Source: Verrucomicrobiales bacterium
GTDB lineage: Bacteria; Verrucomicrobiota; Verrucomicrobiia; Verrucomicrobiales; DEV007
Assembly: GCA_029233965.1 (NCBI GenBank)
Contig: JARGOP010000011.1
Span: 29,807-93,806 of the forward strand
Direction of reading: 5' to 3'
DNA: 64,000 bases
A program made the position numbers and the translations under genes. The notes beneath the pieces were generated by a model, which saw only the letters and a list, made by a program, of their open reading frames with translations, was not told the origin of the DNA and made no database searches. Below are positions 47,835-59,917 of the stretch, piece after piece. Each line of letters opens with the position of its first letter. Position 1 is the stretch's first letter.

Positions 47835-47876
47835 TTGAATCTTGGATCTTGGATCTTGGATCCTGGGCGTTGGATG
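47835..47876. repeat. Heptanucleotide repeat between DUF1553 and DUF1501 genes
   Basis: Six 7-base units on the plus strand: TTGAATC, three copies of TTGGATC, CTGGGCG and TTGGATG. The array fills most of the 68-base gap between the two genes and continues loosely on both sides. It has a sequence different from the array within the DUF1501 N-terminus but the same period. It is not a CRISPR, because there are no spacers. Confidence 0.8.
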
Positions 47877-47886
47877 TTCGCGATTT

Positions 47887-50800
47887 TCAATTGCGCGTCA
47901 TCACCTCATCCAAATTCAAAATCATGCTTGCGACGACGGTCCAGGCGGCGTGTTCGTCGGCGGGAAGGGTTTCGTCCCGCGGGGAGTCTCCGGCGCTGAG
48001 GAGGTCGTGGCCTTTTTCCGTTTCGGCCGCGAATTTGGCGAGGCCGTGTTCGTAGACGTCGAGGAGGGTGGCGAGTTCACCACTTTCCGGTTGGCGGGCG
48101 GTGGCGAGTTCAAAGGCCCAGCCTGCCCGGGCCACCGGATTGCTTCCGCCTTCCTTCAGGATCCGTTCCGCGAGATGACGGGAGGCTTCCATCATTTGAA
48201 TGTCATTCATCGCGGCAAGGGCCTGAAGGGGCGTGTTCGTGACGGGGCGCTGCATGACGCAGGTTTCGCGGGTGGGTGCATCAAAGATCATCATGGCCGG
48301 CGGAGGCGAGGAGCGCTTCCAGTAGGTGTAGAGAGATCTGCGGTAGAGGCGATCTCCTTTGTCCTGAACGAACTTCGGATTTCCGCCCAGTCCGACTTCC
48401 GCCCAGAGTCCCGGAGGCTGGTAGGGTTTCACGCCGGGGCCGCCGGCCGTTTTGACGAGCTGACCGCTGAGGGCGAGCGCGTTGTCGCGGATCATCTCAG
48501 CGGGGAGGCGATGGCGGGGGGCCCGGGCAAGGAGACGGTTTTCGGGGTCGCGCTCGATGTCTTCGGGGCCGAGATGCGAAGACTGCCGGTAGGTTCGGGA
48601 AAGAACAATCTGGCGGATCATCCGTTTCATGTCCCAGCCGCTTTCGCGAAAATCAACCGCGAGCCAGTCCAGTAGTTCGGGATGAGTCGGGAACTCTCCC
48701 TGTGCTCCAAAGTCGGCGGGCGTGCGAACGATGCCGTGGGAGAAGAAGAGCTGCCAGAGCTGGTTCACCGCAACCCGGGAGGTGAGTGGATGCTCGTCAG
48801 AGAAGAGCCAGTTGGCAAGGGTGAGCCGATTCGCCGGGGCATCCGCGGGGAGTGGAGGGAGCGCGGCGGGCGTTCCGGGTAAGATCTCCTCGTCTTCCTT
48901 TGGCGAATCATACATGCCCCGGTCGAGTATGTAGGTCTTTCGCATTCGCTCCGGTGGATTGTCCCGCATCACCATGGTCGTTACCTTTCCCGTGAGGAGT
49001 TTCTGTTTCTCCCTCTCGGTCTCGAGGCTGGCGGTTTGAGCATTGAGGAAATCTCGATTCTTTCCGAGGACATCCCATTGAAGGATTTTATTCTGAACCG
49101 GGTGGCGCTTCGCTGCGACCGTGTTCATAGCATCGCTCACGATGTCGGTCATCGTCCAGGCAACCTCCTTTGGATTCAGGACCCGGTTGTAGTATTGAAG
49201 ATTGTCGATCTCCGCTTGGATCTGGCTGCCGCTGGACCGTCCTCCGAAGCGGAAGGGAACGTCATTCGTGATCGTCCCGCTGACCTTTTTGGCCTCGACG
49301 GTTGTTTCCACCTTCTTCCCGTCGATGTAGATGGTCACACTATCTGAAGTGCCTGCGCCTCCGTAGGAAACAGCCACGTGCTGCCACTGACCGGGAGTGA
49401 GCGGCTCCTTCGAGACCACTTTCACCGCGTTGGACGGCCATTGGTGGATCAGGTGAATCCCCGGCTTTCCTTGCTGGACCCAAAGGTCGTAGCCCCGATG
49501 GGATTGAGACTCGTTCATTTTCGCGATAATGGCGCCTCCCGAGTTCGCGTCCTCCAGCTTGATCCAGGTGGCGAAGGTGAATTTGGATCGGTAGTCGATG
49601 CCGGCAAAGGTGTTCGTATCGAAAGCACGTCCCCCGTCGAGTTTCAGTGCATGTCCGAATTTCGCCTTCTCGCTCCTGATGACCGCTCTGGGACCCTGAG
49701 CGTCACTGTTGCCCACTTGGTCGAGGAAGACGCGACCTCCGATGTTATCGAAGGTGAAAAGGTGCCGGATCGCCTTCATCTGCGCCTCGACGTGAGGCAC
49801 AGGGTCATTTGTTCCGTCAGGAATTTTACCAGCCTGCAGTGCCTTGTTCCGAAGCGTGAACGCCTTCTGTTTTCTCTCCTCGAGTTTTTTCTCAACCTCA
49901 GCAAGCCTGATCTCCTCCAACTCAGTGACCACCTCGGTGACCGGCGCCTGATTCCCCTTTCGGGTCTGCATGCCGGGATCGGCGGTGTTATTGAAATAGG
50001 CGTAGAACTGGAAATACTCTTTGTGGGAAATAGGATCGTACTTGTGGTCGTGGCATTGGGCGCACTCCATCGAGAGCCCGAGCCAGACGTTGGCCGTGGT
50101 TTTGACCCGGTCCGCGACATAGCTGACGCGGAGCTCTTCGGCGATCGCGCCGCCTTCATCGGAGCTGGGGTGATTGCGGTTGAATCCTGAGGCGACAATC
50201 TGGGGATTCGTCGCATTCGGAATGAGGTCACCGGCGATCTGTTCAATCGAAAACTGATCGTAGGGTTGATTCTCATTGAAGGCATTCACGACCCAGTCCC
50301 GCCAGGGCCACATGTCACGTGGTCCGTCGGCGTGCATCACGGAGGTGTCACCGTAACGGGCGGCGTCGAGCCACATCAGCGCCATCCGCTCGCCGAAGTG
50401 GGAGGAGGCAAGGAGCCGGTCGACGACTTTCTCATAGGCGTCCGGCGATTCATCGGCGAGGAACGCATCAACCTCCTCAAGCGTGGGTGGCAGCCCGGTG
50501 AGATCAAAGGTGATGCGCCGGATCAGGGTACGGCGGTCCGCCAACTCTGACGGGATGAATTTTTTGGCACCGACCTCCGCGAGGATGAAGGCATCGATCG
50601 GATTGGCCACTTCATTGCGATGGGATTGAGCGACGGCGGGAGCTTCCGACTTTTCGGGGGCGATGAATGACCAGTGTTCGGTCCAATCCGCTCCGCTCTC
50701 GATCCAGCGCCGAATGAGGTCTTTCTCCTGGTCGGACAGCGGCTTATGGACCTCCGGCGGCGGCATGACTTCGTCTGCATCTTTCGAGAGGATGCGATGC

Positions 50801-51042
50801 CACGCTTCGCTCTTCTCGAGGTCACCCGCAACAAAGGCGGCGACGCCGTCCTTCATCGCAAAGGCATCGGCTTTGAGGTCGAGGCGAAGTTTGGCTTTGC
50901 GCTCCTCTTCGTCGGGGCCGTGGCAGAAGAAGCACTTGTCCGAGAGAATCGGGCGAATATCGCGACCGAAGTCGATCGCTGCATCGTCGCTGAAGCCCGT
51001 CACCGGGAGGCAGAGGAAAAAGAGAAGACTTCGCAGGTGCAT
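47887..51042 (-). CDS. PSCyt1-DUF1549-LamG-DUF1553 secreted cytochrome-like protein
   Basis: A 1051-residue secreted protein. After a signal peptide (residues 1-18), a cytochrome-like domain has CFFCH (Cys37, Cys40, His41), a c-type heme-binding site, with MPPPE later. DUF1549 follows ([32 protein letters not shown]). A LamG/concanavalin-like domain at about 420-640 has [20 protein letters not shown] and [16 protein letters not shown]1553 closes it ([47 protein letters not shown]). The cassette with sulfatase and DUF1501 is a lineage hallmark and is thought to act on polysaccharides; the precise role is unproven. Confidence 0.92.
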   Translation of the reverse strand: MHLRSLLFFLCLPVTGFSDDAAIDFGRDIRPILSDKCFFCHGPDEEERKAKLRLDLKADAFAMKDGVAAFVAGDLEKSEAWHRILSKDADEVMPPPEVHKPLSDQEKDLIRRWIESGADWTEHWSFIAPEKSEAPAVAQSHRNEVANPIDAFILAEVGAKKFIPSELADRRTLIRRITFDLTGLPPTLEEVDAFLADESPDAYEKVVDRLLASSHFGERMALMWLDAARYGDTSVMHADGPRDMWPWRDWVVNAFNENQPYDQFSIEQIAGDLIPNATNPQIVASGFNRNHPSSDEGGAIAEELRVSYVADRVKTTANVWLGLSMECAQCHDHKYDPISHKEYFQFYAYFNNTADPGMQTRKGNQAPVTEVVTELEEIRLAEVEKKLEERKQKAFTLRNKALQAGKIPDGTNDPVPHVEAQMKAIRHLFTFDNIGGRVFLDQVGNSDAQGPRAVIRSEKAKFGHALKLDGGRAFDTNTFAGIDYRSKFTFATWIKLEDANSGGAIIAKMNESQSHRGYDLWVQQGKPGIHLIHQWPSNAVKVVSKEPLTPGQWQHVAVSYGGAGTSDSVTIYIDGKKVETTVEAKKVSGTITNDVPFRFGGRSSGSQIQAEIDNLQYYNRVLNPKEVAWTMTDIVSDAMNTVAAKRHPVQNKILQWDVLGKNRDFLNAQTASLETEREKQKLLTGKVTTMVMRDNPPERMRKTYILDRGMYDSPKEDEEILPGTPAALPPLPADAPANRLTLANWLFSDEHPLTSRVAVNQLWQLFFSHGIVRTPADFGAQGEFPTHPELLDWLAVDFRESGWDMKRMIRQIVLSRTYRQSSHLGPEDIERDPENRLLARAPRHRLPAEMIRDNALALSGQLVKTAGGPGVKPYQPPGLWAEVGLGGNPKFVQDKGDRLYRRSLYTYWKRSSPPPAMMIFDAPTRETCVMQRPVTNTPLQALAAMNDIQMMEASRHLAERILKEGGSNPVARAGWAFELATARQPESGELATLLDVYEHGLAKFAAETEKGHDLLSAGDSPRDETLPADEHAAWTVVASMILNLDEVMTRN

Positions 51043-51125
51043 CCGGAAAGGATACCGGATCCGGAGCGCACGGGGAGGTACGCAATTAAAGCGACTTCGG
51101 AGCGTAATACTCTCCAGCCCTTTCG

Positions 51126-52667
51126 CTAGGGGGCGACGGGCTTGATCGGATTTCCATCTTCATCGACGGGATACTGCGCTCCCTTTTTCTCCAACTGCGC
51201 GGCGAGCCCTTCGATCATTTCTTTGAGCTTCTCCGGTTCGGCGTCGGCGAGATTGGTTTGCTCGAACGGGTCGGTCGCAAGGTTGAAGAGTTCGTAGCGG
51301 GCTCCACCGGACTGGCTGAATCCGCCGTGGGTCGGAATGTCAGGAAGGGCGTGGAAAATCACCTTCCAGTCTCCGTCGCGCCAGACGCTGAAGTAGTTGC
51401 TCCGATGCGGCCCGTGCGGGTAGTGCATGAGGAATTGTTCTTCACGATCTCCATCGGCTTCCCCGGTGAGCAGGGTGTCAAGAAGGAGACCGTCAACCGA
51501 ATGATCCTCCGGGGTTTTCACTCCGACGAGGTTCAGCAGAGTGGGAAAAATGTCGGTGACATCGGCGACCTGGCTCTGGATCGCTCCGGCGGGGATGGGG
51601 AGCTTTTTCTGCCAGGTATTTTCCGGATTCGGCCTGGCCCAGGCGGCGATGAAAGGAACCCTCATGCCTCCCTCATAGTGAGCACCTTTCTTTCCGCGGA
51701 GGGGAGCGGCGCAGGCGACTTCGTGCTGGTCCCCGAGGGGCGCATCGGAGCCGTTGTCACCGAGGAACACCACGAGCGTGTCTTCGGCGACTCCGAGTTC
51801 TTCAAACTGATCAAGCATGTCGCCGAGTGATTTGTCCATGCCTTCGATAAGGGTGGCGAAGGCGTGTGCCGCTTTTGATTTTTCCGGATCCTTGTAATGA
51901 TCGGCAAAGCGGGGGTCCGACTCGAAGGGGGCGTGAACCGCGTAGTGGGAAAAATAGAGATAGAAGGGGGTATCGCTCGCCACGGTTTCCGAGATGACCT
52001 TCTTCGCTTCAATCGTGAGTGCTTCGGTGAGGAAAATGTCTTTCCCGTGGTAGGCCTCGAGGTGAGGCACGGCGCTGCGCTCCCGCTTTCCGCCCCATCC
52101 GAAATTTTTCTCTCCGTAAAAGCTCCCGGGGGCACCGATGGCCCGTCCGGCGATATTGATGTCAAAGCCGAGATTCTCAGGCTTTTCCCCCTCGGTATCG
52201 TTGGGGCCGAAGTGGCCTTTTCCGATATGGATGGTTCGATAGCCGGTTTCCTGAAGGAGGCCCGGCAGGGTGAGGTCACCTTTGGCAAGGCCTTCCCAGT
52301 CCCACTCTGCAGGACCTTGCGGGCCGGCATTGTTCTCCCACGGGTTGATCCAGTTGGTGGCATGGTGGCGGGCCGCATTCTGACCGGTCATGATCGAGAT
52401 CCGTGTCGGCGAGCAAACGCTCATGGCGTAGAATTGATTGAAACGAATGCCGTGATCGGCGAGCCGCTCCATCGCGGGGGTTCGATACCAGTCGTTCAGT
52501 GGGTAGCGTTTCGGTTCCCCTTTGTCGTCGGTGAGGAATGGCACGGAGGTATCCATCACGCCCATGTCATCGACGAGAAAGACCATGATGTTTGGATGGT
52601 CGGCACTGAAAGCCGGGAGCAGGGGCAACAGGGTTGCGACGAGTAAAGCGAGGCGGGTTTTGTTCAT
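51126..52667 (-). CDS. Secreted sulfatase heading the PSCyt/DUF1501 unit
   Basis: A 513-residue sulfatase with signal peptide (residues 1-20, ending AFSA). The metal loop MVFLVDDMGVMD, the formylglycine motif CSPTR (Cys85) and the IGKGHFGPND, FSHYAVHAPFES and FLGDNGSDAPLG segments are intact. It would cleave sulfate esters outside the cytoplasm. The ATG at 52667 starts the signal peptide; an upstream in-frame stretch reads as non-coding. The gene is first of three on this strand, followed by the DUF1553 and DUF1501 genes, so the three probably form a sulfated-polysaccharide unit. Confidence 0.9.
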   Translation of the reverse strand: MNKTRLALLVATLLPLLPAFSADHPNIMVFLVDDMGVMDTSVPFLTDDKGEPKRYPLNDWYRTPAMERLADHGIRFNQFYAMSVCSPTRISIMTGQNAARHHATNWINPWENNAGPQGPAEWDWEGLAKGDLTLPGLLQETGYRTIHIGKGHFGPNDTEGEKPENLGFDINIAGRAIGAPGSFYGEKNFGWGGKRERSAVPHLEAYHGKDIFLTEALTIEAKKVISETVASDTPFYLYFSHYAVHAPFESDPRFADHYKDPEKSKAAHAFATLIEGMDKSLGDMLDQFEELGVAEDTLVVFLGDNGSDAPLGDQHEVACAAPLRGKKGAHYEGGMRVPFIAAWARPNPENTWQKKLPIPAGAIQSQVADVTDIFPTLLNLVGVKTPEDHSVDGLLLDTLLTGEADGDREEQFLMHYPHGPHRSNYFSVWRDGDWKVIFHALPDIPTHGGFSQSGGARYELFNLATDPFEQTNLADAEPEKLKEMIEGLAAQLEKKGAQYPVDEDGNPIKPVAP

Positions 52668-52809
52668 CCCCGGCAGTAGAACAGAAACCTGCCGACAATC
52701 CAATGGCGTCATCGCATCAATTTTCGAGAGGCACATGGTCGGCTCTGAAAAGGTGAAGGTGGTGATTCGCAGGATGCGGAACGAGTGGGATTGTGGTTGA
52801 GTTCCCCCG

Positions 52810-53202
52810 ATGAGCCGAAAGAAGAAACGCAACAAGTCCGGAGAAGAGGGAAATCCGGCGGACACACCCTTCGCGGCGCTCTCTGGGTTGGGCACTCTTC
52901 CCGAAGGAAGTGCATCTTCCCCTCAACCCACTTCCCGCCGTAATCGCCGGAACACGACCCGCGGCCGCCTCGATATCATCCGCGAGACGGCCCATCGGGG
53001 CGGGAAGGTGGTCACGGTGGTGGCCGGCTTCAAGGGGATCGGTCTCCCTGAGAAGCAGGATCTCGCCCGGAAAATTCAGAAAACCTGCGGAGTGGGGGGC
53101 ACGGTCAAAGACGGGCGCATCGAAATCCGGGGTGACCTTCGCGATGAGGTGAAAGAGATGCTGGAAGAGGCGGGATTCAATCCTGTCTTCGTCGGCGGGT
53201 AG
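52810..53202 (+). CDS. Translation initiation factor SUI1-like protein (YciH)
   Basis: A 130-residue protein. A basic, disordered N-terminus of about 50 residues precedes the SUI1/eIF1 fold: GGKVVTVVAGFKGIGL, the helix EKQDLARKIQKTCGVGGT and IEIRGDLRDEVKEML. In bacteria YciH homologues bind the 30S subunit and affect initiation fidelity. Length is slightly above the E. coli form because of the tail. It is divergent from the sulfatase gene and followed by a secreted-protein gene 48 bases later. Confidence 0.9.
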   Translation: MSRKKKRNKSGEEGNPADTPFAALSGLGTLPEGSASSPQPTSRRNRRNTTRGRLDIIRETAHRGGKVVTVVAGFKGIGLPEKQDLARKIQKTCGVGGTVKDGRIEIRGDLRDEVKEMLEEAGFNPVFVGG

Positions 53203-53250
53203 ACGCAGACGGTGTAGACAGGCGGTCGACTTTGCGATAGGATTTTCCCC

Positions 53251-53790
53251 ATGAAGCCCCTGTTTTCCGCCGCGCTCCTTCTCTCGGGAATTTTTGCATT
53301 CACCCCCGCCTTTTCTCAGACCTCGACCGACACGGACGGACTGGAGCAGGGAAATGTCGGGTTCTGGGAAGTGGTGACTTCGAACGGGCGCTTCATCGCC
53401 CGGCTCGACAAAATCGCTTCCGCCAGTCAGCACGAGTATTTCATCGACGGAGCCGTAAAGGTCTACGAGGTCACGGTGGAGACGGACGGGGGGCAGACGG
53501 GCCGATTTTACTACCTCGAGTCCGTGGCCGAGAGCAGCAGCATCACCACGGGCAGCGCGACGATCAACCGGCTCAGGGACGTTGCCAACAAGGTTTCGGA
53601 CAAAGCGGGGACGGGAGACATTGATACCATGGTGACGAAGCACTACCCGGATACGACCCATGCCAAGACCTCGGAATACAGGCTGAAATCGAAGGAGGCG
53701 ATTGACCGGATTTACGAACACATCCGCCGTGTCTGGGCGGAGGAAAAAGGCCGCGGCGATGGCAATCGTCTTGTCATTCGAAACGGTTAG
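53251..53790 (+). CDS. Secreted protein of unknown function
   Basis: A 179-residue protein with a clear signal peptide (MKPLFSAALLLSGIFAFTPA, cut after FS). The mature part begins QTSTDTDGLEQ, then a beta region with GFWEVVTSNGRFIARLDKIA and EYFIDGAVKVYEVTVETDGG, and a basic helical C-terminus. I do not recognise it; the fold may be a lipocalin-like or small beta domain. It sits between the SUI1-like gene and the aldo/keto reductase gene on the same strand, with 23 bases before the latter. Confidence 0.6.
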   Translation: MKPLFSAALLLSGIFAFTPAFSQTSTDTDGLEQGNVGFWEVVTSNGRFIARLDKIASASQHEYFIDGAVKVYEVTVETDGGQTGRFYYLESVAESSSITTGSATINRLRDVANKVSDKAGTGDIDTMVTKHYPDTTHAKTSEYRLKSKEAIDRIYEHIRRVWAEEKGRGDGNRLVIRNG

Positions 53791-53813
53791 GCTTTTTCAG
53801 CGCATCTCACCGT

Positions 53814-54851
53814 ATGGAATACCGCGAGATCCCTCACTCCGATCTTCGTGTCAGCCTGATCGGGCTCGGCACCATGACCTGGGGTGAGCAGAACACCGAG
53901 GGCGAGGGGCATGAGCAGATGGATTATGCTCTCGAACAGGGCGTGAACTTTTTTGACACCGCCGAGATGTATCCGGTCCCCCCGATGGCGGAGACCTGTC
54001 ATGAGACAGAACGCATCATCGGGACCTGGTTTGCCGCGAGAAAGAACCGGGAAAAGGTGATCCTCGCGACGAAAGTGGTCGGTCCCGGGCCCCATGTCAC
54101 TCACGTTCGCGAGGGGACGAGGCACAACCGCGAGAACATCATGAAAGCGGTCGAGGGAAGCCTGGAGCGCCTTCAGACTGATTACATCGATTTGTATCAA
54201 CTCCACTGGCCGGATCGTCCCGTGCCCCTGTTTGGAACTCGCGACTACTCGCCGCCGAAGTCGGACGAGACGGTCCCCATCGGGGAAACCTTGACGGTGC
54301 TGAAGGAACTCGTTGATTCGGGAAAAGTTCGCTACATCGGACTTTCCAATGAGACTCCCTGGGGAGCGATGAAATTTCTTCATCTTGCGGAAACCCTCGG
54401 TCTTCCCCGTGTCGTGACGATTCAGAACTCCTACAACCTGCTCAACCGGACCTTCGACAGCGGGCTGTCGGAAATTTGTCACGAAGAGGGTATTCGGTCG
54501 CTGCCGTATTCGCCGCTCGCGTTCGGTCGTCTTTCCGGGAAATACCGGAACGGGGCGAAACCGACGGGAGCGCGACTCTCGATCTGGGAACGGTTCGCGA
54601 GATACAACGGTCCGAACAGCGATGCGGCGATTGAGGAATACGCGAGAATCGCTGACGAGGCCGGGCTGGATCTCGCGCAGATGAGCCTGGCGTGGATCAA
54701 TCAGCGGCATCATGTCGCGAGTAACCTCATCGGAGCCACGACGATGGATCAACTCAGGGCGAATATCACCAGCGCCGGGATCAGGCTTCCGGGGGAGGTG
54801 AGAAAGGCGATTGACACGGTGCATCACCGGTTCCCGAATCCGTGCCCGTGA
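53814..54851 (+). CDS. tas: NADP(H)-dependent aldo/keto reductase, Tas-like
   Basis: A 345-residue (beta/alpha)8 oxidoreductase. The N-terminal LRVSLIGLGTMTWGEQNTEG, the catalytic DTAEMY (Asp, Tyr), the KVV lysine segment, the LQLHWPDRPVPLFG-like stretch near residue 128 with the catalytic His and the late ATTMDQLRANI segment mark the Tas subgroup. It would reduce aldehydes or ketones with NADPH; the substrate is unknown. The ATG at 53814 gives the standard length. It is followed by the SHD1 gene 79 bases later. Confidence 0.88.
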   Translation: MEYREIPHSDLRVSLIGLGTMTWGEQNTEGEGHEQMDYALEQGVNFFDTAEMYPVPPMAETCHETERIIGTWFAARKNREKVILATKVVGPGPHVTHVREGTRHNRENIMKAVEGSLERLQTDYIDLYQLHWPDRPVPLFGTRDYSPPKSDETVPIGETLTVLKELVDSGKVRYIGLSNETPWGAMKFLHLAETLGLPRVVTIQNSYNLLNRTFDSGLSEICHEEGIRSLPYSPLAFGRLSGKYRNGAKPTGARLSIWERFARYNGPNSDAAIEEYARIADEAGLDLAQMSLAWINQRHHVASNLIGATTMDQLRANITSAGIRLPGEVRKAIDTVHHRFPNPCP

Positions 54852-54930
54852 GCAGGCCTGTTCGGGTCATTTCAGGGGGCGCAGAATTTTTTGTGACGAC
54901 GCGGAGATCAGGCGTATCTTTTCGAGTTCC

Positions 54931-56858
<1,928 letters not shown>

Positions 56859-56906
56859 TTCGAGCAAACCCTGTTGACCCGGTGAGTTAACCCTGTTGAG
56901 TGTCCC

Positions 56907-57689
56907 ATGACTTACGCGGAGCTGCTGCAGAAACGGATTCAGGAAACCGGCAGCGCGCTTTGCGTCGGGATCGACCCTCGTCCTGATCTTCACGATTCGG
57001 TCGCGGCGATTGAAACGTTTTGTGAAAAAGTCATCGCGGAAACGGCTCAATTCGCCGCCGTCTTCAAGCCGAATATCGCCTACTTTGAAGCGCTCGGTGT
57101 CGATGGCTATGCCATGATCGAGCGCCTCATCTGGCGGATGAAGGAGACCGGTGTGCCTATCGTGCTGGATGCGAAGCGAGGCGACATCGGGACGACGCAG
57201 GAACACTACGCGAAGGGTTACTTCGATAACTGGAACGTGGATGCGGTGACGCTCAGTCCCTACATGGGATGGGATTCGGTGGAGCCATTCCTCCAGTATC
57301 CCGGCAAAGGAGTCTACCTGCTCGGAGTGACCTCAAATGCCGGGGCTGCCGATCTGGAACTCCACGATCTCGCCGATGGACGAAAGGTGTTTGAACTCGT
57401 CGGTGACATGGCGGGCCGCGCTGCGGCGACGCCGGCAGGCGAGGGAAGCGTAGGGCTCGTGCTCGGACTCACGAATGTATCCGATGATGTTCTCGCCCGG
57501 ATGCCGGACGTGCCGCTCCTCATTCCCGGGCTCGGCGCCCAGGGGGGGGATCTTGAGACCCTGCGCGGGGCGAAACGCTCGGCACCTTCGGTCATCAATG
57601 TGTCGCGCGGGATCCTTTACGCCGACGAAGAACTCTCTTTCTCCGACAAAGCCAAAGATTATGCGAACCGAATTGCCAGCATCACCTGA
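56907..57689 (+). CDS. pyrF: Orotidine 5'-phosphate decarboxylase, type 2
   Basis: A 260-residue enzyme that makes UMP from OMP. The type 2 pattern is shown by LCVGIDPRPDLHDSV, FKPNIAYFEALG, the catalytic LDAKRGDIGTTQEHYAKGYF, and TLSPYMGWDSVEPF and LIPGLGAQGGDLE. The Lys/Asp catalytic set in DAKRGD is complete. Its last 29 bases overlap the pyrE start in another frame, so translation of the two is coupled. Confidence 0.95.
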   Translation: MTYAELLQKRIQETGSALCVGIDPRPDLHDSVAAIETFCEKVIAETAQFAAVFKPNIAYFEALGVDGYAMIERLIWRMKETGVPIVLDAKRGDIGTTQEHYAKGYFDNWNVDAVTLSPYMGWDSVEPFLQYPGKGVYLLGVTSNAGAADLELHDLADGRKVFELVGDMAGRAAATPAGEGSVGLVLGLTNVSDDVLARMPDVPLLIPGLGAQGGDLETLRGAKRSAPSVINVSRGILYADEELSFSDKAKDYANRIASIT

Positions 57690-58263
57690 AGAAACGATTG
57701 AGCTCCTGAAGGATTACGGAGCTGTTGAGCAGGGACATTTCATCCTCGCGAGCGGGAAGCACTCGGGTTTTTACGTGAAGAAGGGAAAGCTCGTGCAGCA
57801 TCCCTGGGAGCTTCAGAAAATGATCGAGCAACGCGTCGAGGCGATGCGCGAACTCGGAAAGATCGATGTCGTATTAAGCCCCGCGATGGGTGGCGTGCCG
57901 GTCGGCCAGCAGGTTGGCCTCGCGGTTCATGCCCGCACCATTTACGCGGAAAGAAATCCGGAGACGAATGAACTGGAGCTGAAACGCGGCTTTGAGATCA
58001 AGCCCGGTGAGCGATTGCTCCTCGTTGAGGATGTCATCACGACCGGTGGAACTTTGCTCGAACTGACCGATTTCATCGCTTCTCAGGGTGGTGAAGTCGC
58101 CGGAGTTTTCGTGATTGTGAATCGTTCCGGCAAGGACAAAGTCGGCGACTTCCCCGTGGTCAGTTGCATGGAGATTCAGTTTCCTGTCTACGAACCCGAC
58201 GAGGTTCCTGCGGAGCTCGCGGCGATTGAGGCAATTCGCCCCGGGACAAAGCGGGTTGAGTAG
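57661..58263 (+). CDS. pyrE: Orotate phosphoribosyltransferase
   Basis: A 200-residue enzyme that forms OMP from orotate and PRPP, the step before PyrF. The PRPP-binding loop LLVEDVITTGGTLLE, the N-terminal FILASGKHSGFYVKKGKLVQ and the flexible AERNPETNELELKRGFEI segment are typical. The ATG at 57661 lies inside pyrF, giving a 29-base overlap. The pair is a bifunctional unit at the transcript level; no fused UMP synthase is present. Confidence 0.94.
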   Translation: MRTELPASPEETIELLKDYGAVEQGHFILASGKHSGFYVKKGKLVQHPWELQKMIEQRVEAMRELGKIDVVLSPAMGGVPVGQQVGLAVHARTIYAERNPETNELELKRGFEIKPGERLLLVEDVITTGGTLLELTDFIASQGGEVAGVFVIVNRSGKDKVGDFPVVSCMEIQFPVYEPDEVPAELAAIEAIRPGTKRVE

Positions 58264-58279
58264 AAGGGAAAAACTCAGA

Positions 58280-58336
58280 ACTGGCTGCCTGGCCCGTCAC
58301 CCGGAGCCAGTGTCAAGACGGTTCAGGTAAACCGTC
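58280..58336 (+). promoter_or_regulatory. Two hairpins between pyrE and guaB
   Basis: A 7-bp stem ACTGGCT / AGCCAGT (58280-58286 with 58305-58311) is followed by a perfect 7-bp stem GACGGTT / AACCGTC (58317-58323 with 58330-58336) with a 6-base loop. Neither has a T run, so a simple terminator is not clear. They could end the pyr transcript or form the guaB leader. Confidence 0.4.
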
Positions 58337-58428
58337 CTGCGGGGATGATTGGCAAAGAAGCTTCGACTTTTCGGGTCCGGCGCTAAACTTTCGCTTGATC
58401 CTACCGTCGTCTCTCCTAAACATTATCT

Positions 58429-59883
58429 ATGGGTGAGCTACCTCTTGGTCTTAGTTTTGACGATGTCCTTCTCGTTCCGCAACGGAGCGGGGTGTTACCT
58501 GCGGAGGTTGATGTCTCCACCAATCTCACGGCGGACATTCCGCTGAAGATCCCGATCGTTTCCTCGGCGATGGACACCGTGACTGAGGATGGTCTTGCCA
58601 TCGCCCTCGCCCGCGAAGGCGGTATCGGTGTGATTCACCGGAACATGCCGATCGAAGAGCAGGCGGACATGGTCGCGAAGGTCAAGCGGTCGGAGAACAC
58701 CGTGATCAGCGACCCTTTCACGACGTCGGCGGATATCAGCCTTGCCCGACTTCAGGAAGTCATGCAGGAGAAGGGCGTGAACGGGTTTCCCGTCGTGGAT
58801 GAAAACCGCGTCCTCATCGGCATGGTCACGAGTCGCGACATCTGGCATGTCGAAGACGAAAACGCGCCGGTCTCCGCCGTGATGACCCCGAAAGAGCGCC
58901 TCATCATGGCGCCCATCGCGACCGGTCTCGAAGAGGCCCGCCGTATTCTCCAGCTCCACCGCATTGAAAAACTTCCGCTCGTCGATGAAGAAGGGCGGCT
59001 TGCCGGATTGATCACCGCGCAGGATATCGAGAAGCGGGATATGTTTTTGAACTCCGCCAAAGATGACCTCGGACGCCTCCGCGTCGGCGCCGCGATCGGA
59101 GTCGGGGAGGACTGTTTCGACCGGGCGGCTGCGATGATCGCTGCGGGAGCTGATGCGGTTTTTATTGATGCGGCGACCGGACATACTGAACGGGTTCTCC
59201 ATGTCATCGAAAAACTCCGGAGTGACTTCGGGGCGGCAGTCGTTGCCGGAAACGTCGTTACCGCTGACGGCGCCGCGGATCTTATTTCGGCCGGTGCTTC
59301 CGCCGTGAAAGTCGGTGTCGGTCCGGGTTCCATCTGCACGACACGAGTCATCGCCGGGGTTGGAACACCTCAGTTCACTGCCATTCAGAATTGCGCGAAG
59401 GTCTGTCGCGACAAAGGCGTTCCTCTGATCGCGGATGGCGGCATTCGCTATTCCGGCGACGTCGTCAAAGCGATGGCTGCCGGTGCCGACCTCGTCATGC
59501 TGGGCTCCCTCCTCGCCGGTTGTCGTGAAAGTCCGGGTGAAATGGTCAATTATCAGGGTCGGACCTGGAAGGAGTATCGAGGGATGGGCTCGCTCAAGGC
59601 GATGCGCAAAGGCTCCGGAGACCGCTACGGTCAGAACTCTTCCGGAAAGCTTGTCGCCGAAGGTGTCGAGGCTCGCGTTCCTTACCGTGGCCCGCTTTCC
59701 GATACGGTTTTCCAGCTTCTGGGCGGATTGCGGAGCGGCATGGGCTATGTCGGTGCTGAAAATCTTCAGGATCTTCGCGAACGCGCCAAGTTTGTCCGAA
59801 TCACATCGGGCGGGCTCAAGGAGAGTCACGCTCACGACATCACGATCACCGAAGAACCGGTGAATTATCAGCCGGCCAGTTAA
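58429..59883 (+). CDS. guaB: Inosine 5'-monophosphate dehydrogenase
   Basis: A 484-residue enzyme that oxidises IMP to XMP, the first committed step to GMP. The N-terminal [18 protein letters not shown], the two CBS domains at about residues 90-205 ([18 protein letters not shown] and [18 protein letters not shown]), the catalytic loop [13 protein letters not shown] (Cys303) and the [10 protein letters not shown] segment are present. The CBS pair allows allosteric control by purine nucleotides. guaA follows 34 bases later, so the two form a guanine unit. Confidence 0.96.
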   Translation: MGELPLGLSFDDVLLVPQRSGVLPAEVDVSTNLTADIPLKIPIVSSAMDTVTEDGLAIALAREGGIGVIHRNMPIEEQADMVAKVKRSENTVISDPFTTSADISLARLQEVMQEKGVNGFPVVDENRVLIGMVTSRDIWHVEDENAPVSAVMTPKERLIMAPIATGLEEARRILQLHRIEKLPLVDEEGRLAGLITAQDIEKRDMFLNSAKDDLGRLRVGAAIGVGEDCFDRAAAMIAAGADAVFIDAATGHTERVLHVIEKLRSDFGAAVVAGNVVTADGAADLISAGASAVKVGVGPGSICTTRVIAGVGTPQFTAIQNCAKVCRDKGVPLIADGGIRYSGDVVKAMAAGADLVMLGSLLAGCRESPGEMVNYQGRTWKEYRGMGSLKAMRKGSGDRYGQNSSGKLVAEGVEARVPYRGPLSDTVFQLLGGLRSGMGYVGAENLQDLRERAKFVRITSGGLKESHAHDITITEEPVNYQPAS

Positions 59884-59917
59884 TCCGGCGGACTCCTTCC
59901 TAACACGAATTTTTGTC

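Noticed and set aside
47769..47876. CRISPR-like repeated sequence.
   Set aside because: The units are 7 bases long and directly adjacent, with no spacers and no cas genes in the window.
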